This document shows positions 1 to 5,999 of a DNA stretch of 5,999 nt, one piece after another. Numbering within the stretch: position 1 is the first letter of the stretch; every line of letters begins with the position of its first letter. The translations under genes and the position numbers were made by a program. The DNA is from Acidobacteriaceae bacterium. GTDB taxonomy: Bacteria; Acidobacteriota; Terriglobia; Terriglobales; Acidobacteriaceae. Location of the stretch: the NCBI GenBank assembly GCA_003132825.1, contig PKYX01000006.1, forward strand, positions 1-5,999. The letters run 5' to 3'. A model generated the notes under the pieces. That model was given only the letters and a program-made list of their open reading frames with translations. It did no database searches and was not told the origin of the DNA.

Positions 1-511
<511 letters not shown>

Positions 512-609
512 ACTGTAATGATCTACAAACCCATCAGATTGCGGTTCGCACAATTAGGTGCCGCGTTTTCTTGATCGGCCGTTCAACATGTATCCACACA
601 TCTCCAGAC

Positions 610-1035
610 TCAACCGGAAGCGTGCCGCGGAGCGCACTTCGTGCAGAGCCCCCGGAAAATGAGTTCGTATTCGCGAAGAATCCGCTTACCGAGAGAGCAC
701 GAGGCTGGCCTGGGCACGTCGTACCACTCAATGTCCTCAACCTTGCCGCAGCGGTCGCAGATGAAGTGGTGATGCCGCATGCTTCTCGCATCGAATCGCG
801 CGGCACGGCCCTCGACGGCCACTTCACGCACCAAACCCGCCTCCACCAAGTCCCGCAGATTGTTATAGGTCGTGGCCCTCGAAGAGCGCGGGTTCAGGCG
901 ATTCACAGCTTCGGAGATTTCCGCAGCCGTGGGATGCCTGTTGTGTTGCATCAGGAATGCCATCACGGCGTAGCGCTGAGGAGTACACCGCAACCCGCTG
1001 CCGCCGAAGGACCGCTTAATCGCCTCGGTGTCCAT
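610..1035 (-). CDS. perR: Peroxide-responsive repressor, PerR-type Fur family
   Basis: A 141-aa metal-dependent DNA-binding repressor. The winged-helix part spans about 1-80: TPQRYAVM at 18-25, HPTAAEI at 34-40, and the recognition-helix region SSRATTYNNLRDLVEAGLV at 51-69. The dimerisation domain follows. Aligned by eye to Bacillus subtilis PerR, the five regulatory-metal ligands are all present: His34, Asp82 (in ARFDARS), His88, His90 and Asp101. Asp101 is the position that is Asp in PerR and Glu in Fur, so this favours peroxide sensing over iron sensing. Structural zinc pairs are Cys93/Cys96 (CDRC) and Cys131/Cys134 (CTKC). It lies directly upstream of katG on the same strand, the expected target. 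The ATG at 1035 has no Shine-Dalgarno, and a promoter lies very close, so the message may be nearly leaderless. The family call is firm; PerR rather than Fur or Zur is inferred from ligands and context. Confidence 0.93.
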   Translation of the reverse strand: MDTEAIKRSFGGSGLRCTPQRYAVMAFLMQHNRHPTAAEISEAVNRLNPRSSRATTYNNLRDLVEAGLVREVAVEGRAARFDARSMRHHHFICDRCGKVEDIEWYDVPRPASCSLGKRILREYELIFRGLCTKCAPRHASG

Positions 1036-1042
1036 CAGTAAG

Positions 1043-1057
1043 TTAGATTATGTCTAA
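1043..1057. promoter_or_regulatory. PerR/Fur-box-like operator in front of perR
   Basis: TTAGATTATGTCTAA has perfect 5-bp arms (TTAGA/TCTAA) around a 5-bp centre. It is a 15-bp dyad whose arms match the outer positions of the known 7-1-7 PerR box, TTAnAATnATTnTAA. It lies 8-22 nt upstream of the perR ATG and covers the proposed -10 element, the classic place for autorepression. Binding by PerR is inferred, not shown. Confidence 0.6.
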
Positions 1058-1073
1058 TGTGAGATTTTGTAAA
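1047..1073 (-). promoter_or_regulatory. Candidate perR promoter
   Basis: On the minus strand TTTACA (1073-1068, 5 of 6 to the -35 consensus) is followed after 15 nt by CATAAT (1052-1047, 5 of 6 to the -10 consensus). The spacer is shorter than the usual 16-18. The -10 ends 11 nt before the ATG, so initiation about 7 nt downstream would leave a leader of only a few bases. This agrees with the absence of a Shine-Dalgarno. The operator dyad overlaps the -10. Confidence 0.45.
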
Positions 1074-1334
1074 GACCCGTGCTTTTGGTTGTTGCTACGA
1101 ACAGAAAGCTGGCACATGCGGTATTGAGTATCCTCATCGAGCGGCGCCCTGTTAGGCCTCCGCACATCGAACGGTCCGGAGCTTGCGCTCGCGGAATTGT
1201 GAAACGATCTGGACCGTAGCGACAGATTGGTGCGGTATCATGAAGCGCGATTTCCCTGAATAACACCACGTTCGGAACAACCACTTGCCGCCTCACGCAA
1301 TGGTTTCTGGGTATTTTGGAAGTGAAAGGGATCT
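1074..1334. other. Intergenic spacer between divergent perR and the NTF2-like gene
   Basis: About 260 bp with no supported gene. An 80-codon minus-strand reading frame crosses it (1054-1296), but it has no ribosome-binding site, no family resemblance, and runs through the perR promoter. I see no strong plus-strand promoter for the downstream gene. Confidence 0.5.
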
Positions 1335-1361
1335 CTGTACCGCATCAAATCGGAGGTACAG
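1335..1361 (+). promoter_or_regulatory. Stem-loop that includes the Shine-Dalgarno of the NTF2-like gene
   Basis: CTGTACC (1335-1341) and GGTACAG (1355-1361) are perfect 7-bp complementary arms around a 13-nt loop. The ribosome-binding site GGAGG (1352-1356) straddles loop and 3' arm, so in RNA it would be partly paired. As DNA the same dyad could be an operator. The function is a guess; the geometry is seen directly. Confidence 0.4.
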
Positions 1362-1364
1362 TTC

Positions 1365-1868
1365 GTGATGCAAAAAGCACTCTCGCTACTTTTATCCGTT
1401 GCTATTGGGCTGGCAGCACCTCAAAGCGCCAAAGCACAGCAGGGCAACACCGGGGACGAAGCGACAACTGCCATCCGCCTGAAGGTGGACACCTACTTGC
1501 AATCGATTATGGACGCTAACGTGACGCTTGGCGCCACCGTGTGGTCGCCCACGCCCGACGTAAGTTTCATTCAGCCGCTTGGCAGCCAGAAAGGCTGGGA
1601 CCAAATCGCTTCTGACGTCTATCGTAAACTAATGGGGGAAACGTTTACGAAACGCACCCTCAAGACGGTAGGAGCTGTAAATATCGAAGTGTATGGAAAC
1701 GCGGCAGTGGCGGAATTCAATTGGGATTTCGTTGCCGTACTACGCAGCAACGGACAGACCATTCATACGACGGGCCGCGAAACCCAAGTTTACGTAAATT
1801 TGCCTGATAAAGGCTGGCGGCTTGTGCATGTTCACTACTCTGGTCCCCCGGTGAGCGGACCGGGGTAA
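1365..1868 (+). CDS. Secreted SnoaL/NTF2-like (DUF4440-type) protein
   Basis: A 167-aa protein with an export signal: a short basic start (MMQK), a hydrophobic run LSLLLSVAIGLAA (6-18), and an Ala-X-Ala cleavage site, SAKA then QQ, after about residue 24. The mature part of about 143 residues fits the NTF2/SnoaL cone fold. A helical segment (about 33-50) is followed by VSFIQPLGSQKGWDQI, a pattern typical of SnoaL_3/DUF4440 members. The closing strands are AVAEFNWDFVAVL, GRETQVYVNLPDKGWRLVHVHYS; a 'GWR(L/I)VHVHYS' ending is very characteristic. Such proteins bind small ligands or act as simple isomerases, hydratases or accessory domains; no catalytic assignment is possible here. GGAGG at 1352-1356 gives 8-nt spacing to a GTG at 1365 and 11 nt to the ATG at 1368, so either could be used. 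It stands alone, divergent from perR. No regulator or enzyme next to it suggests a substrate. Confidence 0.85.
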   Translation: MMQKALSLLLSVAIGLAAPQSAKAQQGNTGDEATTAIRLKVDTYLQSIMDANVTLGATVWSPTPDVSFIQPLGSQKGWDQIASDVYRKLMGETFTKRTLKTVGAVNIEVYGNAAVAEFNWDFVAVLRSNGQTIHTTGRETQVYVNLPDKGWRLVHVHYSGPPVSGPG

Positions 1869-1979
1869 GGATTTTGACGATGAACCGAGGCAACCCTTTC
1901 ACCGATACTTGGGAATTAATTTTGATAAATCGCGGCGGAGCGACCCCGGCGTTGTTGAACAGCCCCGAGTCAGAAGAGC

Positions 1980-2423
1980 ATGAAGCCTGTCGATCACTAC
2001 CAGCACCAGCGTTTCCATGCGGAAAACATTACAGATCTTCAATTTGGCGTGCGGGAGAGTACTCCGCTCGGCCAATGGGGGAAAGTGTAAGAGGTCGAAG
2101 CGCTGGCGGCCAACGAGGTGACCGCCGGGTTTGGCGTGCACTTGAGAGCCGCAAGGCAGTACGTTTGGTTGAGCTTCCGCTCCAACTCAGCCATCTGGGC
2201 CGAGCTGCACGAGAATTCCGTCGGCTGAATGGCACGCGAGGGCATGTTCGTGCACCAGCAACAGGAACGCAATCAGATGCATGCCATGAAGGCGGACGGG
2301 TTGGAGCGCCAGTGTCCGGGTGGAGGGGAACAGAATCCACAGCGCGCGAGCTCCGGGCCTAGAGCGCATTGGACTGATGAGCCTGATTTCGTTGCGTTTG
2401 GGTGCGAGTGGGGAGGCGCTTAG
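1980..2423 (+). pseudogene. Possible decayed gene with two in-frame stops, family unknown
   Basis: One plus-strand frame reads as plausible protein through two stop codons. A 36-residue piece beginning MKPVDHYQHQRFHAEN ends at TAA (2088-2090). A 45-residue piece (containing LRAARQYVWLSFRSN and AIWAELHENSVG) ends at TGA (2226-2228). The next codon is an ATG that opens a 64-residue piece starting MAREGMFVHQQQERNQ and ending at 2423. The pieces are contiguous, in the same frame, and have sensible amino-acid make-up, unlike the Arg/Pro/Ser-rich overlapping frames. I recognise no family. The region could instead be non-coding with chance open frames; the last piece's tail looks less protein-like. 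Confidence 0.25.
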
Positions 2424-2455
2424 CGTAAAATGGTTACTGTGTCCGGTTTCCTACG

Positions 2456-2710
2456 ATGTTGACCGAAGGCGTGTGGGCGGAAGTCAAAGTGGGCAACGAA
2501 CACCTGCGCCTATTCTCAGAGGACAACGCTCAAGGTGTGCAAGCGTCCGTGTACAACGTCAACAAGAAGAGCTGGATCGCGCCCTCCGAGCCGGTTGAAG
2601 ATATCGAGCAGGGCAAGGAGAGAGCAGCACAGCACGCCAAGGCGTACCTGAAACATGTCGCAAATTCAGAACTGCCGCCGTTGAAATGGGAGAAGTCCCG
2701 ATCGCGGTAG
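2456..2710 (+). CDS. Small orphan protein of unknown function (84 aa)
   Basis: An acidic-basic soluble protein with no signal peptide, membrane segment or cysteines. The first half is strand-like: GVWAEVKVGNEHLRLFSEDNAQGVQASVYNV, then a SWIAPSEPVEDIEQGKE stretch. The second half is a helix (about 53-70, ERAAQHAKAYLKHVA) and a tail LPPLKWEKSRSR. This is a natural amino-acid pattern with alternating hydrophobics, and overlapping frames do not show it. The ATG at 2456 is the first start after an in-frame stop at 2426. No Shine-Dalgarno is visible, and a TTG immediately follows, so the exact start is uncertain. I do not recognise the family. The isolated position, with weak translation signals, gives no functional clue. 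Confidence 0.6.
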   Translation: MLTEGVWAEVKVGNEHLRLFSEDNAQGVQASVYNVNKKSWIAPSEPVEDIEQGKERAAQHAKAYLKHVANSELPPLKWEKSRSR

Positions 2711-2760
2711 CACTGTCAGTGATCGCTGACATCGAGGCACGGCTCGAATATCTGGAATGA
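2686..2760 (+). CDS. Possible 24-residue overlapping peptide, or frameshifted tail of the 84-aa gene
   Basis: An ATG inside the end of the preceding gene, in the +1 frame relative to it, opens 24 codons. They include VALSVIADIEARLEYLE and end at TGA 2758-2760. The last 15 residues form a good amphipathic helix, which is why it is noted. It could be a translationally coupled micro-gene (25-bp overlap), a displaced C-terminus of the 84-aa protein after a frameshift, or chance. Evidence is thin. Confidence 0.2.
   Translation: MGEVPIAVALSVIADIEARLEYLE
2714..2731. repeat. Dyad after the 84-aa gene
   Basis: TGTCAG, a six-base centre TGATCG, then CTGACA: perfect 6-bp arms, extended by a T-G wobble around a GATC core. 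It lies 4 nt after the stop of the 84-aa gene. It could form an RNA hairpin at the transcript end, but there is no T-run after it, so it is not a standard intrinsic terminator. Confidence 0.4.
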
Positions 2761-2861
2761 CCGAAGCCGCTCCCAGCATCCTCCGCCAGTTCCACATGCC
2801 TGTCCAAATGGCCGCAGGCTTACCGAGTACCAGTCTGATGGGTTTCTGCTAGTCTTTTCTT

Positions 2862-3050
2862 ATGCCACGCCTCATCAAAGAGCGTATCAAGAAGTTGCGC
2901 GAGGAAATAGCCGAAATTAGCAAGGAGAACCTCTTGCGCGGCCAAGCCAAGAAAAACACACCGGCGGCGTCCGAGCAGCAACGTCGGGTTCAGCGATTGC
3001 AGGAAATTCTCGACGAATTGCTGTCATTGACTGACTGGAAAAAGCCGTGA
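2862..3050 (+). CDS. Small coiled-coil-like orphan protein (62 aa)
   Basis: A highly charged, almost entirely helical small protein. Helix 1 spans about 3-27 (LIKERIKKLREEIAEISKEN) and helix 2 about 37-57 (QQRRVQRLQEILDELLSL). A short linker, GQAKKNTPAA, separates them, and the end is TDWKKP. Leucine/isoleucine spacing in both helices is near-heptad, so an antiparallel helical hairpin or a dimer is likely. There are no cysteines, membrane segment or signal peptide. No Shine-Dalgarno is visible before the ATG at 2862; the upstream TGCTAGTCT could be an extended -10, which would make the message nearly leaderless. I have the impression of similar short proteins in soil bacteria, but cannot name a family. 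Possible roles are protein binding or nucleic-acid association, both unproven. Confidence 0.6.
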   Translation: MPRLIKERIKKLREEIAEISKENLLRGQAKKNTPAASEQQRRVQRLQEILDELLSLTDWKKP

Positions 3051-3141
3051 TGGTTTGCAACAAAAAGTTGGCAGCAGAACAGAATTCTCTCGTGGGACCA
3101 TTAGCCGGTAGCGCCAACTGGAAGCTGACCGTGAGCGACAG

Positions 3142-3159
3142 GTTCGAGTTAACCCGAAC
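3142..3159. repeat. 18-bp near-palindrome centred on GTTAAC
   Basis: GTTCG-A-GTTAAC-C-CGAAC: 5-bp arms and a self-complementary 6-bp core, with a single mismatched pair between them. The length and near-perfect symmetry resemble a binding site for a dimeric repressor, but no promoter or start codon is clearly attached to it. Confidence 0.35.
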
Positions 3160-3483
3160 GAGCTCGACGGTTGGATGCGGCGTGGCCTTATTAGGCGCCA
3201 TCGTCCTCCAATGAAATATATAAGCCGGAGGCCGATTGTCTATCTATTGCCGTTGCTCCGTCTTGTCGCTTGCATAAAGATCCATTTCGCGAACCTGGAA
3301 TCAGGAGTGCAGTGCTTGATAGTGGCGGACTTTCCATTTTCATTTGCGCTTGTAATGCCAGGCGTTGACCCGACTTGATCCTTTCCAGAAAATGTATTCC
3401 ACGAAATGGTCAACCTACTTTGCCAACTTTCACTTTGTTTCGAGCCGTGCCCTGCTTGCCAACAAAACGAGAATGTCGCGAGG

Positions 3484-3579
3484 GCGACTCTAGCCAGAAT
3501 CGCAGCCCTAGCGAAGGAGCGGCCTCTCGTCTATCAGCCATCGCACGATCCTCCAAGCGAGGAGCGACTCCTGAATCGC
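3484..3579. repeat. Two copies of a GCGACTC...GAATCGC dyad
   Basis: GCGACTC then GAATCGC occur at 3484-3490/3497-3503 (6-bp gap) and at 3564-3570/3573-3579 (2-bp gap), so the same imperfect inverted pair appears twice, 80 bp apart. The second copy sits in a larger hairpin, GGAGCGA (3561-3567) with TCGCTCC (3576-3582). The copies fall in different codon phases, so they are not a protein repeat. Confidence 0.4.
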
Positions 3580-3637
3580 TCCGTTCTCGTCATCGAATAG
3601 ATCCGGGTTGCCCGTGAACCATCCATTCACCGTTAAA

Positions 3638-3689
3638 CCGCGTTAAGGCGGAACGCAAATCTTGCGGTCGCCTCAGGCGGTCCCCGCCT
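3638..3689. terminator. GC-rich hairpin cluster, possible bidirectional transcript end
   Basis: Adjacent stems: CCGC/GCGG around GTTAAG (3638-3651), CGCC-TCA-GGCG (3669-3679), and a tight AGGCGG-TCC-CCGCCT hairpin (3675-3689). The last two share bases and are alternatives. They lie about 90 bp beyond the stop of the PQQ enzyme gene (minus strand) and downstream of the plus-strand genes. Neither side has a T-run, so intrinsic termination is not established. Confidence 0.3.
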
Positions 3690-3781
3690 TCCTTGGTGGT
3701 GGCACATCTGGAACGGGCCTAAGCGGTCATTTTGAAAAACGGCGTGAGCTCCCTACAAGATCGACGTCAATCCACCGAAAT

Positions 3782-5999
3782 TCATTGGATTATCTCGTGC
3801 CACTCTGGCAATGAAAAACTGTACAGCACATTGCCCGCCGCCACGGCCACGAACTGCCTGCCCTGGACCGCATAGCTCATAGGAGAAGACGTGATGGGGG
3901 CCCCCGTTTGGAACTGCCACAGCAGGCCGCCGGTCTTGGCATCGAGCGCGATCAGATTCCCTTCCGCCGTCGCGCCAAACACCACGCCGCCCGCGGTCGA
4001 AAGAACCCCTGCCGAGAAAGACGGCATGGAGACTCGATACTCCCACCGGACGGCTCCGGTTTCGGTATCGATGGCCCGAAACCCCGCCCGACTCTTCGAA
4101 TTTTCTGAAGGGAACCCTCTGCCGCCCATATAGACCTTGCCCGGCTCGTATGCGGCGGGGGCTCGCATGAATCCAAAGCCGGCGTCGCTGAAGGCCAGAT
4201 ACATCGTGCCGGTCGCTGCGTCATAGGACGGAGCCTGCCAGTTCGTTCCCCCGATTCCGGGATAGACCATGACCCCTTCTGGCGATGCCTCAGCTTCGGG
4301 AGCGACGATCGGTCGGCCTTCGCTATCGAATCCCTTGTTCCAGGTCTGGCGAACGAATGGCTTGCCCAGCAGAAACTTGCCGCTCGTCCGATCGAGCACA
4401 TAGAACAGACCATTGCGATTGGCTTGCAGAATCACCTTACGAGGCTCCCCGGAAAACACCTGGTCGGCGAGGATCAGATCCTCGGCTGCATCCCAGTCAT
4501 GACTATCTCCGGGAGTGAACTGATAGTGCCACTTGCGTTTTCCCGTAGCCGCATCGAGTGCGACGACCGAGCAGGAAAAGAGATTGTCGCCCTGGCGGAC
4601 ACGGGCGTTGTGGTCGGGGCCAGGGTTGCCAATGCCCCAGTAGAGAACATCCTGATCGGGGTCGTAGCTGCCGGTAAGCCAGGTGGACGCCCCACCCCGC
4701 TTCCAGGAGTCGCCCTTCCAGGTGTCGTGACCGAACTCGGCTGGTCCCGGAACCGCGTTGAAGCGCCATAAACGTTTGCCCGTGGCAGCGTCGTAGGCAT
4801 CGACGAAGCCGCGAATGCCAAATTCCCCGCCCGCCACGCCTACAATGACTTTGTCCTTGATTGCCAAGGGAGCCGATGTGAGGCTGTATCCGAGCATGGT
4901 ATCGGCAACCTGGGTTTCCCAGAGCGGCCGCCCACTCCTGGCATCGAGCGCCACCAGCGCGGCGTCGAGTGTTCCGAAGAAAACCCGGTTGCCTAACACG
5001 GCCACGCCGCGATTGAAGGGATTCGATCCGTAAGGGTTTACTTTTCTTGGCTTGCGCTCATATTTCCAAATCTGGAGTCCGGTCCGCGCGTCCAGGGCAA
5101 AAACCTGCCCTGGAGAACCCGATGTATACAGGATTCCGTCCACCGCAAGAGGCGTAGCTTCCAGGGTTACCGGACCGGGCATCTGCCGTGCCCAGCGCGC
5201 TTTTAGCAGGACCGCGTTGGTCGCGGTGATTTGATTCAGCGCAGAAAAATGATGGCCCTGGTAGTCGCCCCAATACGTGAGCCAGTTCTGAGGCTCGGCC
5301 TGGGAATGGCGAAGCCGTTCGTAGCTGAGACCTCCCGGGATCTCGACCTCGATAGTCTGCTGGAAGTCGCGCTGCTTTTGTGACTTAAGATACGCCACAA
5401 GATCGTCGATTTCGCGAGCGGAGAGGCGCTTTCCATAATCAGACGGCATCAGCACCGAGGATTCTGCGTGTTCCTCTCGAATGTCCCGCTTGTCGAGCAG
5501 CTGCAGCTGGCCGGTTATGTCTGTCATCACGACCGCGTAGGTGTCCTCGCTGCGAGGAATGCCACGGATCTCGCGGCCGTCCTTCATCTTGACGGTTAAG
5601 ACGCCGGGCAAATCCGAATACCAGTCTTCGCCATCCCCGGAATTCGGATTCAAAATGGTCTTGCGCAGTGCTTGTGCCGAGGTTTGTCCGGCATCGGAAA
5701 GATCCGGTCCGATACTGACTGCTCCGCGTTCGTTGACCTCATGGCACGCATTACATTCGCCCTTGCCAAAGAAAATCTTCTCACCAGCGGCTGCATTGCC
5801 CGTGAGCGCTTCCTCCTTCACTCCCCGCGACGAGAGGCTGCGGATGTAGGCGACCAGTTGCCACACTCCGTCCGATGAAAACATCGAAAACGAAGGCATC
5901 TGCGTCCCCGGAATGCCGTTCCGTATATTCTGAAACAAATCAAAGTCGGTACCCCCTTGATGAAACTTGCCGGCCGCTAATGCCGGCCCACGGCCACCG
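3782..5999 (-). CDS. Fused cytochrome c / PQQ-dependent alcohol dehydrogenase-type enzyme (5' end beyond the window)
   Basis: A periplasmic quinohaemoprotein that would oxidise an alcohol (or aldehyde/sugar) with PQQ and pass electrons to its own haems. The reading frame is open to the window edge, giving 738 visible residues; an internal TTG at 5938 is not the start. Order: (1) the end of a cytochrome c domain (about 1-57), beginning GGRGPALAAG, with the Met ligand in GTQMPSF (Met34); its CxxCH is outside the window. (2) A second haem domain (about 70-207) with CNACH (Cys82, Cys85, His86), GPDL, ILNPN, a DGREIRG insert and a likely Met ligand in SSVLMPSDYG (Met184), resembling the Pirellula-type haem-binding domain. 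(3) A PQQ propeller (about 235-730): LEATPL (Glu280), GGEFGIRG (Glu392, Ca ligand type), TW (Trp440), YWGIGNPGPD (Asn458), GDN (catalytic-type Asp471), NRNGLFYVLDR, GGTNW, and LSTAGGVVFGATAEGNLIALD. The vicinal Cys-Cys of classic methanol/ethanol dehydrogenases is replaced by NPFNRGVA. The substrate cannot be told from sequence. Confidence 0.93.
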   Translation of the reverse strand, partial: GGRGPALAAGKFHQGGTDFDLFQNIRNGIPGTQMPSFSMFSSDGVWQLVAYIRSLSSRGVKEEALTGNAAAGEKIFFGKGECNACHEVNERGAVSIGPDLSDAGQTSAQALRKTILNPNSGDGEDWYSDLPGVLTVKMKDGREIRGIPRSEDTYAVVMTDITGQLQLLDKRDIREEHAESSVLMPSDYGKRLSAREIDDLVAYLKSQKQRDFQQTIEVEIPGGLSYERLRHSQAEPQNWLTYWGDYQGHHFSALNQITATNAVLLKARWARQMPGPVTLEATPLAVDGILYTSGSPGQVFALDARTGLQIWKYERKPRKVNPYGSNPFNRGVAVLGNRVFFGTLDAALVALDARSGRPLWETQVADTMLGYSLTSAPLAIKDKVIVGVAGGEFGIRGFVDAYDAATGKRLWRFNAVPGPAEFGHDTWKGDSWKRGGASTWLTGSYDPDQDVLYWGIGNPGPDHNARVRQGDNLFSCSVVALDAATGKRKWHYQFTPGDSHDWDAAEDLILADQVFSGEPRKVILQANRNGLFYVLDRTSGKFLLGKPFVRQTWNKGFDSEGRPIVAPEAEASPEGVMVYPGIGGTNWQAPSYDAATGTMYLAFSDAGFGFMRAPAAYEPGKVYMGGRGFPSENSKSRAGFRAIDTETGAVRWEYRVSMPSFSAGVLSTAGGVVFGATAEGNLIALDAKTGGLLWQFQTGAPITSSPMSYAVQGRQFVAVAAGNVLYSFSLPEWHEIIQ

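Larger units (their letters stand above)
3051..3781. other. Long spacer between convergent genes, rich in dyads, no convincing gene
   Basis: 731 bp between the stop of the 62-aa gene and the stop of the convergent PQQ enzyme gene. Short plus-strand frames exist. The best, 3406-3600 (64 codons with a CPAC motif and a tail ERLLNRSVLVIE), has no ribosome-binding site and no recognisable relatives, so I do not call it. The spacer holds AGTTGGC/GCCAACT (3066-3072 and 3113-3119), a GTTAAC-centred dyad, paired GCGACTC/GAATCGC dyads and a cluster of GC-rich hairpins, listed separately. A decayed gene, a structured RNA or simply a double transcript-end region are all possible. Confidence 0.5.

Noticed and set aside
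1054..1296. An 80-codon minus-strand open frame upstream of perR
   Set aside because: It runs through the perR promoter and operator, has no ribosome-binding site and does not read like a conserved protein.
1874..2362. A 162-codon plus-strand open frame after the NTF2-like gene
   Set aside because: The translation is Arg/Gly/Ser-rich in the way of a shifted frame. A neighbouring frame with two stops reads more like protein. There is no good start signal.
3175..3378. A 67-codon plus-strand frame with a hydrophobic stretch (IVYLLPLLRLVACI)
   Set aside because: Overlaps dyad-rich spacer, lacks a ribosome-binding site and has an unconvincing composition; the hydrophobic run alone is not evidence of a gene.
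3406..3600. A 64-codon plus-strand frame with CPAC motif and tail ERLLNRSVLVIE
   Set aside because: No ribosome-binding site and no recognised homologue, and inverted repeats cross it in different phases. It remains possible as a small or remnant gene but is not supportable.
4424..4821. 115-codon open frames on both strands within the PQQ enzyme gene
   Set aside because: They are shadows of a long, well-conserved coding sequence with high GC.
5936..5938. TTG as the start of the PQQ enzyme
   Set aside because: Codons upstream to the window edge stay open and continue a cytochrome c domain (GGRGPALAAGKFHQ), so the true start is outside the window.

Overview
The window looks like a chromosomal segment of a GC-rich, soil-type Gram-negative bacterium. 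The best guess is Acidobacteriota (Solibacter/Bryobacter-like), inferred from three things: the style of the PQQ/cytochrome fusion protein, the secreted NTF2-like protein, and the many small orphan genes separated by long spacers. This placement rests on protein flavour only, as no rRNA or other marker gene is present.

Left part (1-1073), peroxide-stress module on the minus strand. A PerR-type Fur-family repressor (610-1035) lies 124 bp upstream of, and in the same direction as, a catalase-peroxidase gene katG. Only the first 161 codons of katG are in the window. PerR keeps all five metal/peroxide-sensing ligand positions and both CxxC zinc pairs. A PerR-box-like dyad sits on the likely -10 element of perR, suggesting autorepression, and a different dyad sits just before the katG ribosome-binding site. 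Together this is a peroxide sensor next to a peroxide-destroying enzyme.

Middle (1074-3050), plus strand and loosely packed. There is a secreted SnoaL/NTF2-like protein (1365-1868) whose Shine-Dalgarno lies in a 7-bp stem. It is followed by about 590 bp holding what looks like a decayed gene with two in-frame stops, then two small orphan genes (84 aa, and 62 aa with a coiled-coil look). There is no sign of an operon among them.

Right part. A 731-bp stretch (3051-3781) has no convincing gene but several dyads and GC-rich hairpins. It separates the plus-strand genes from a convergent minus-strand gene (3782-5999, 5' end beyond the window). That gene encodes a large periplasmic electron-transfer enzyme: the tail of one cytochrome c domain, a complete second haem domain, then a PQQ-dependent alcohol dehydrogenase-type propeller, all in one chain.

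No CRISPR array, insertion sequence, tRNA, rRNA, phage gene or obvious new defence system was seen. The most interesting items are the domain order of the PQQ protein and its lack of the vicinal Cys-Cys pair, the perR promoter/operator arrangement, and the structured spacer at 3051-3781.
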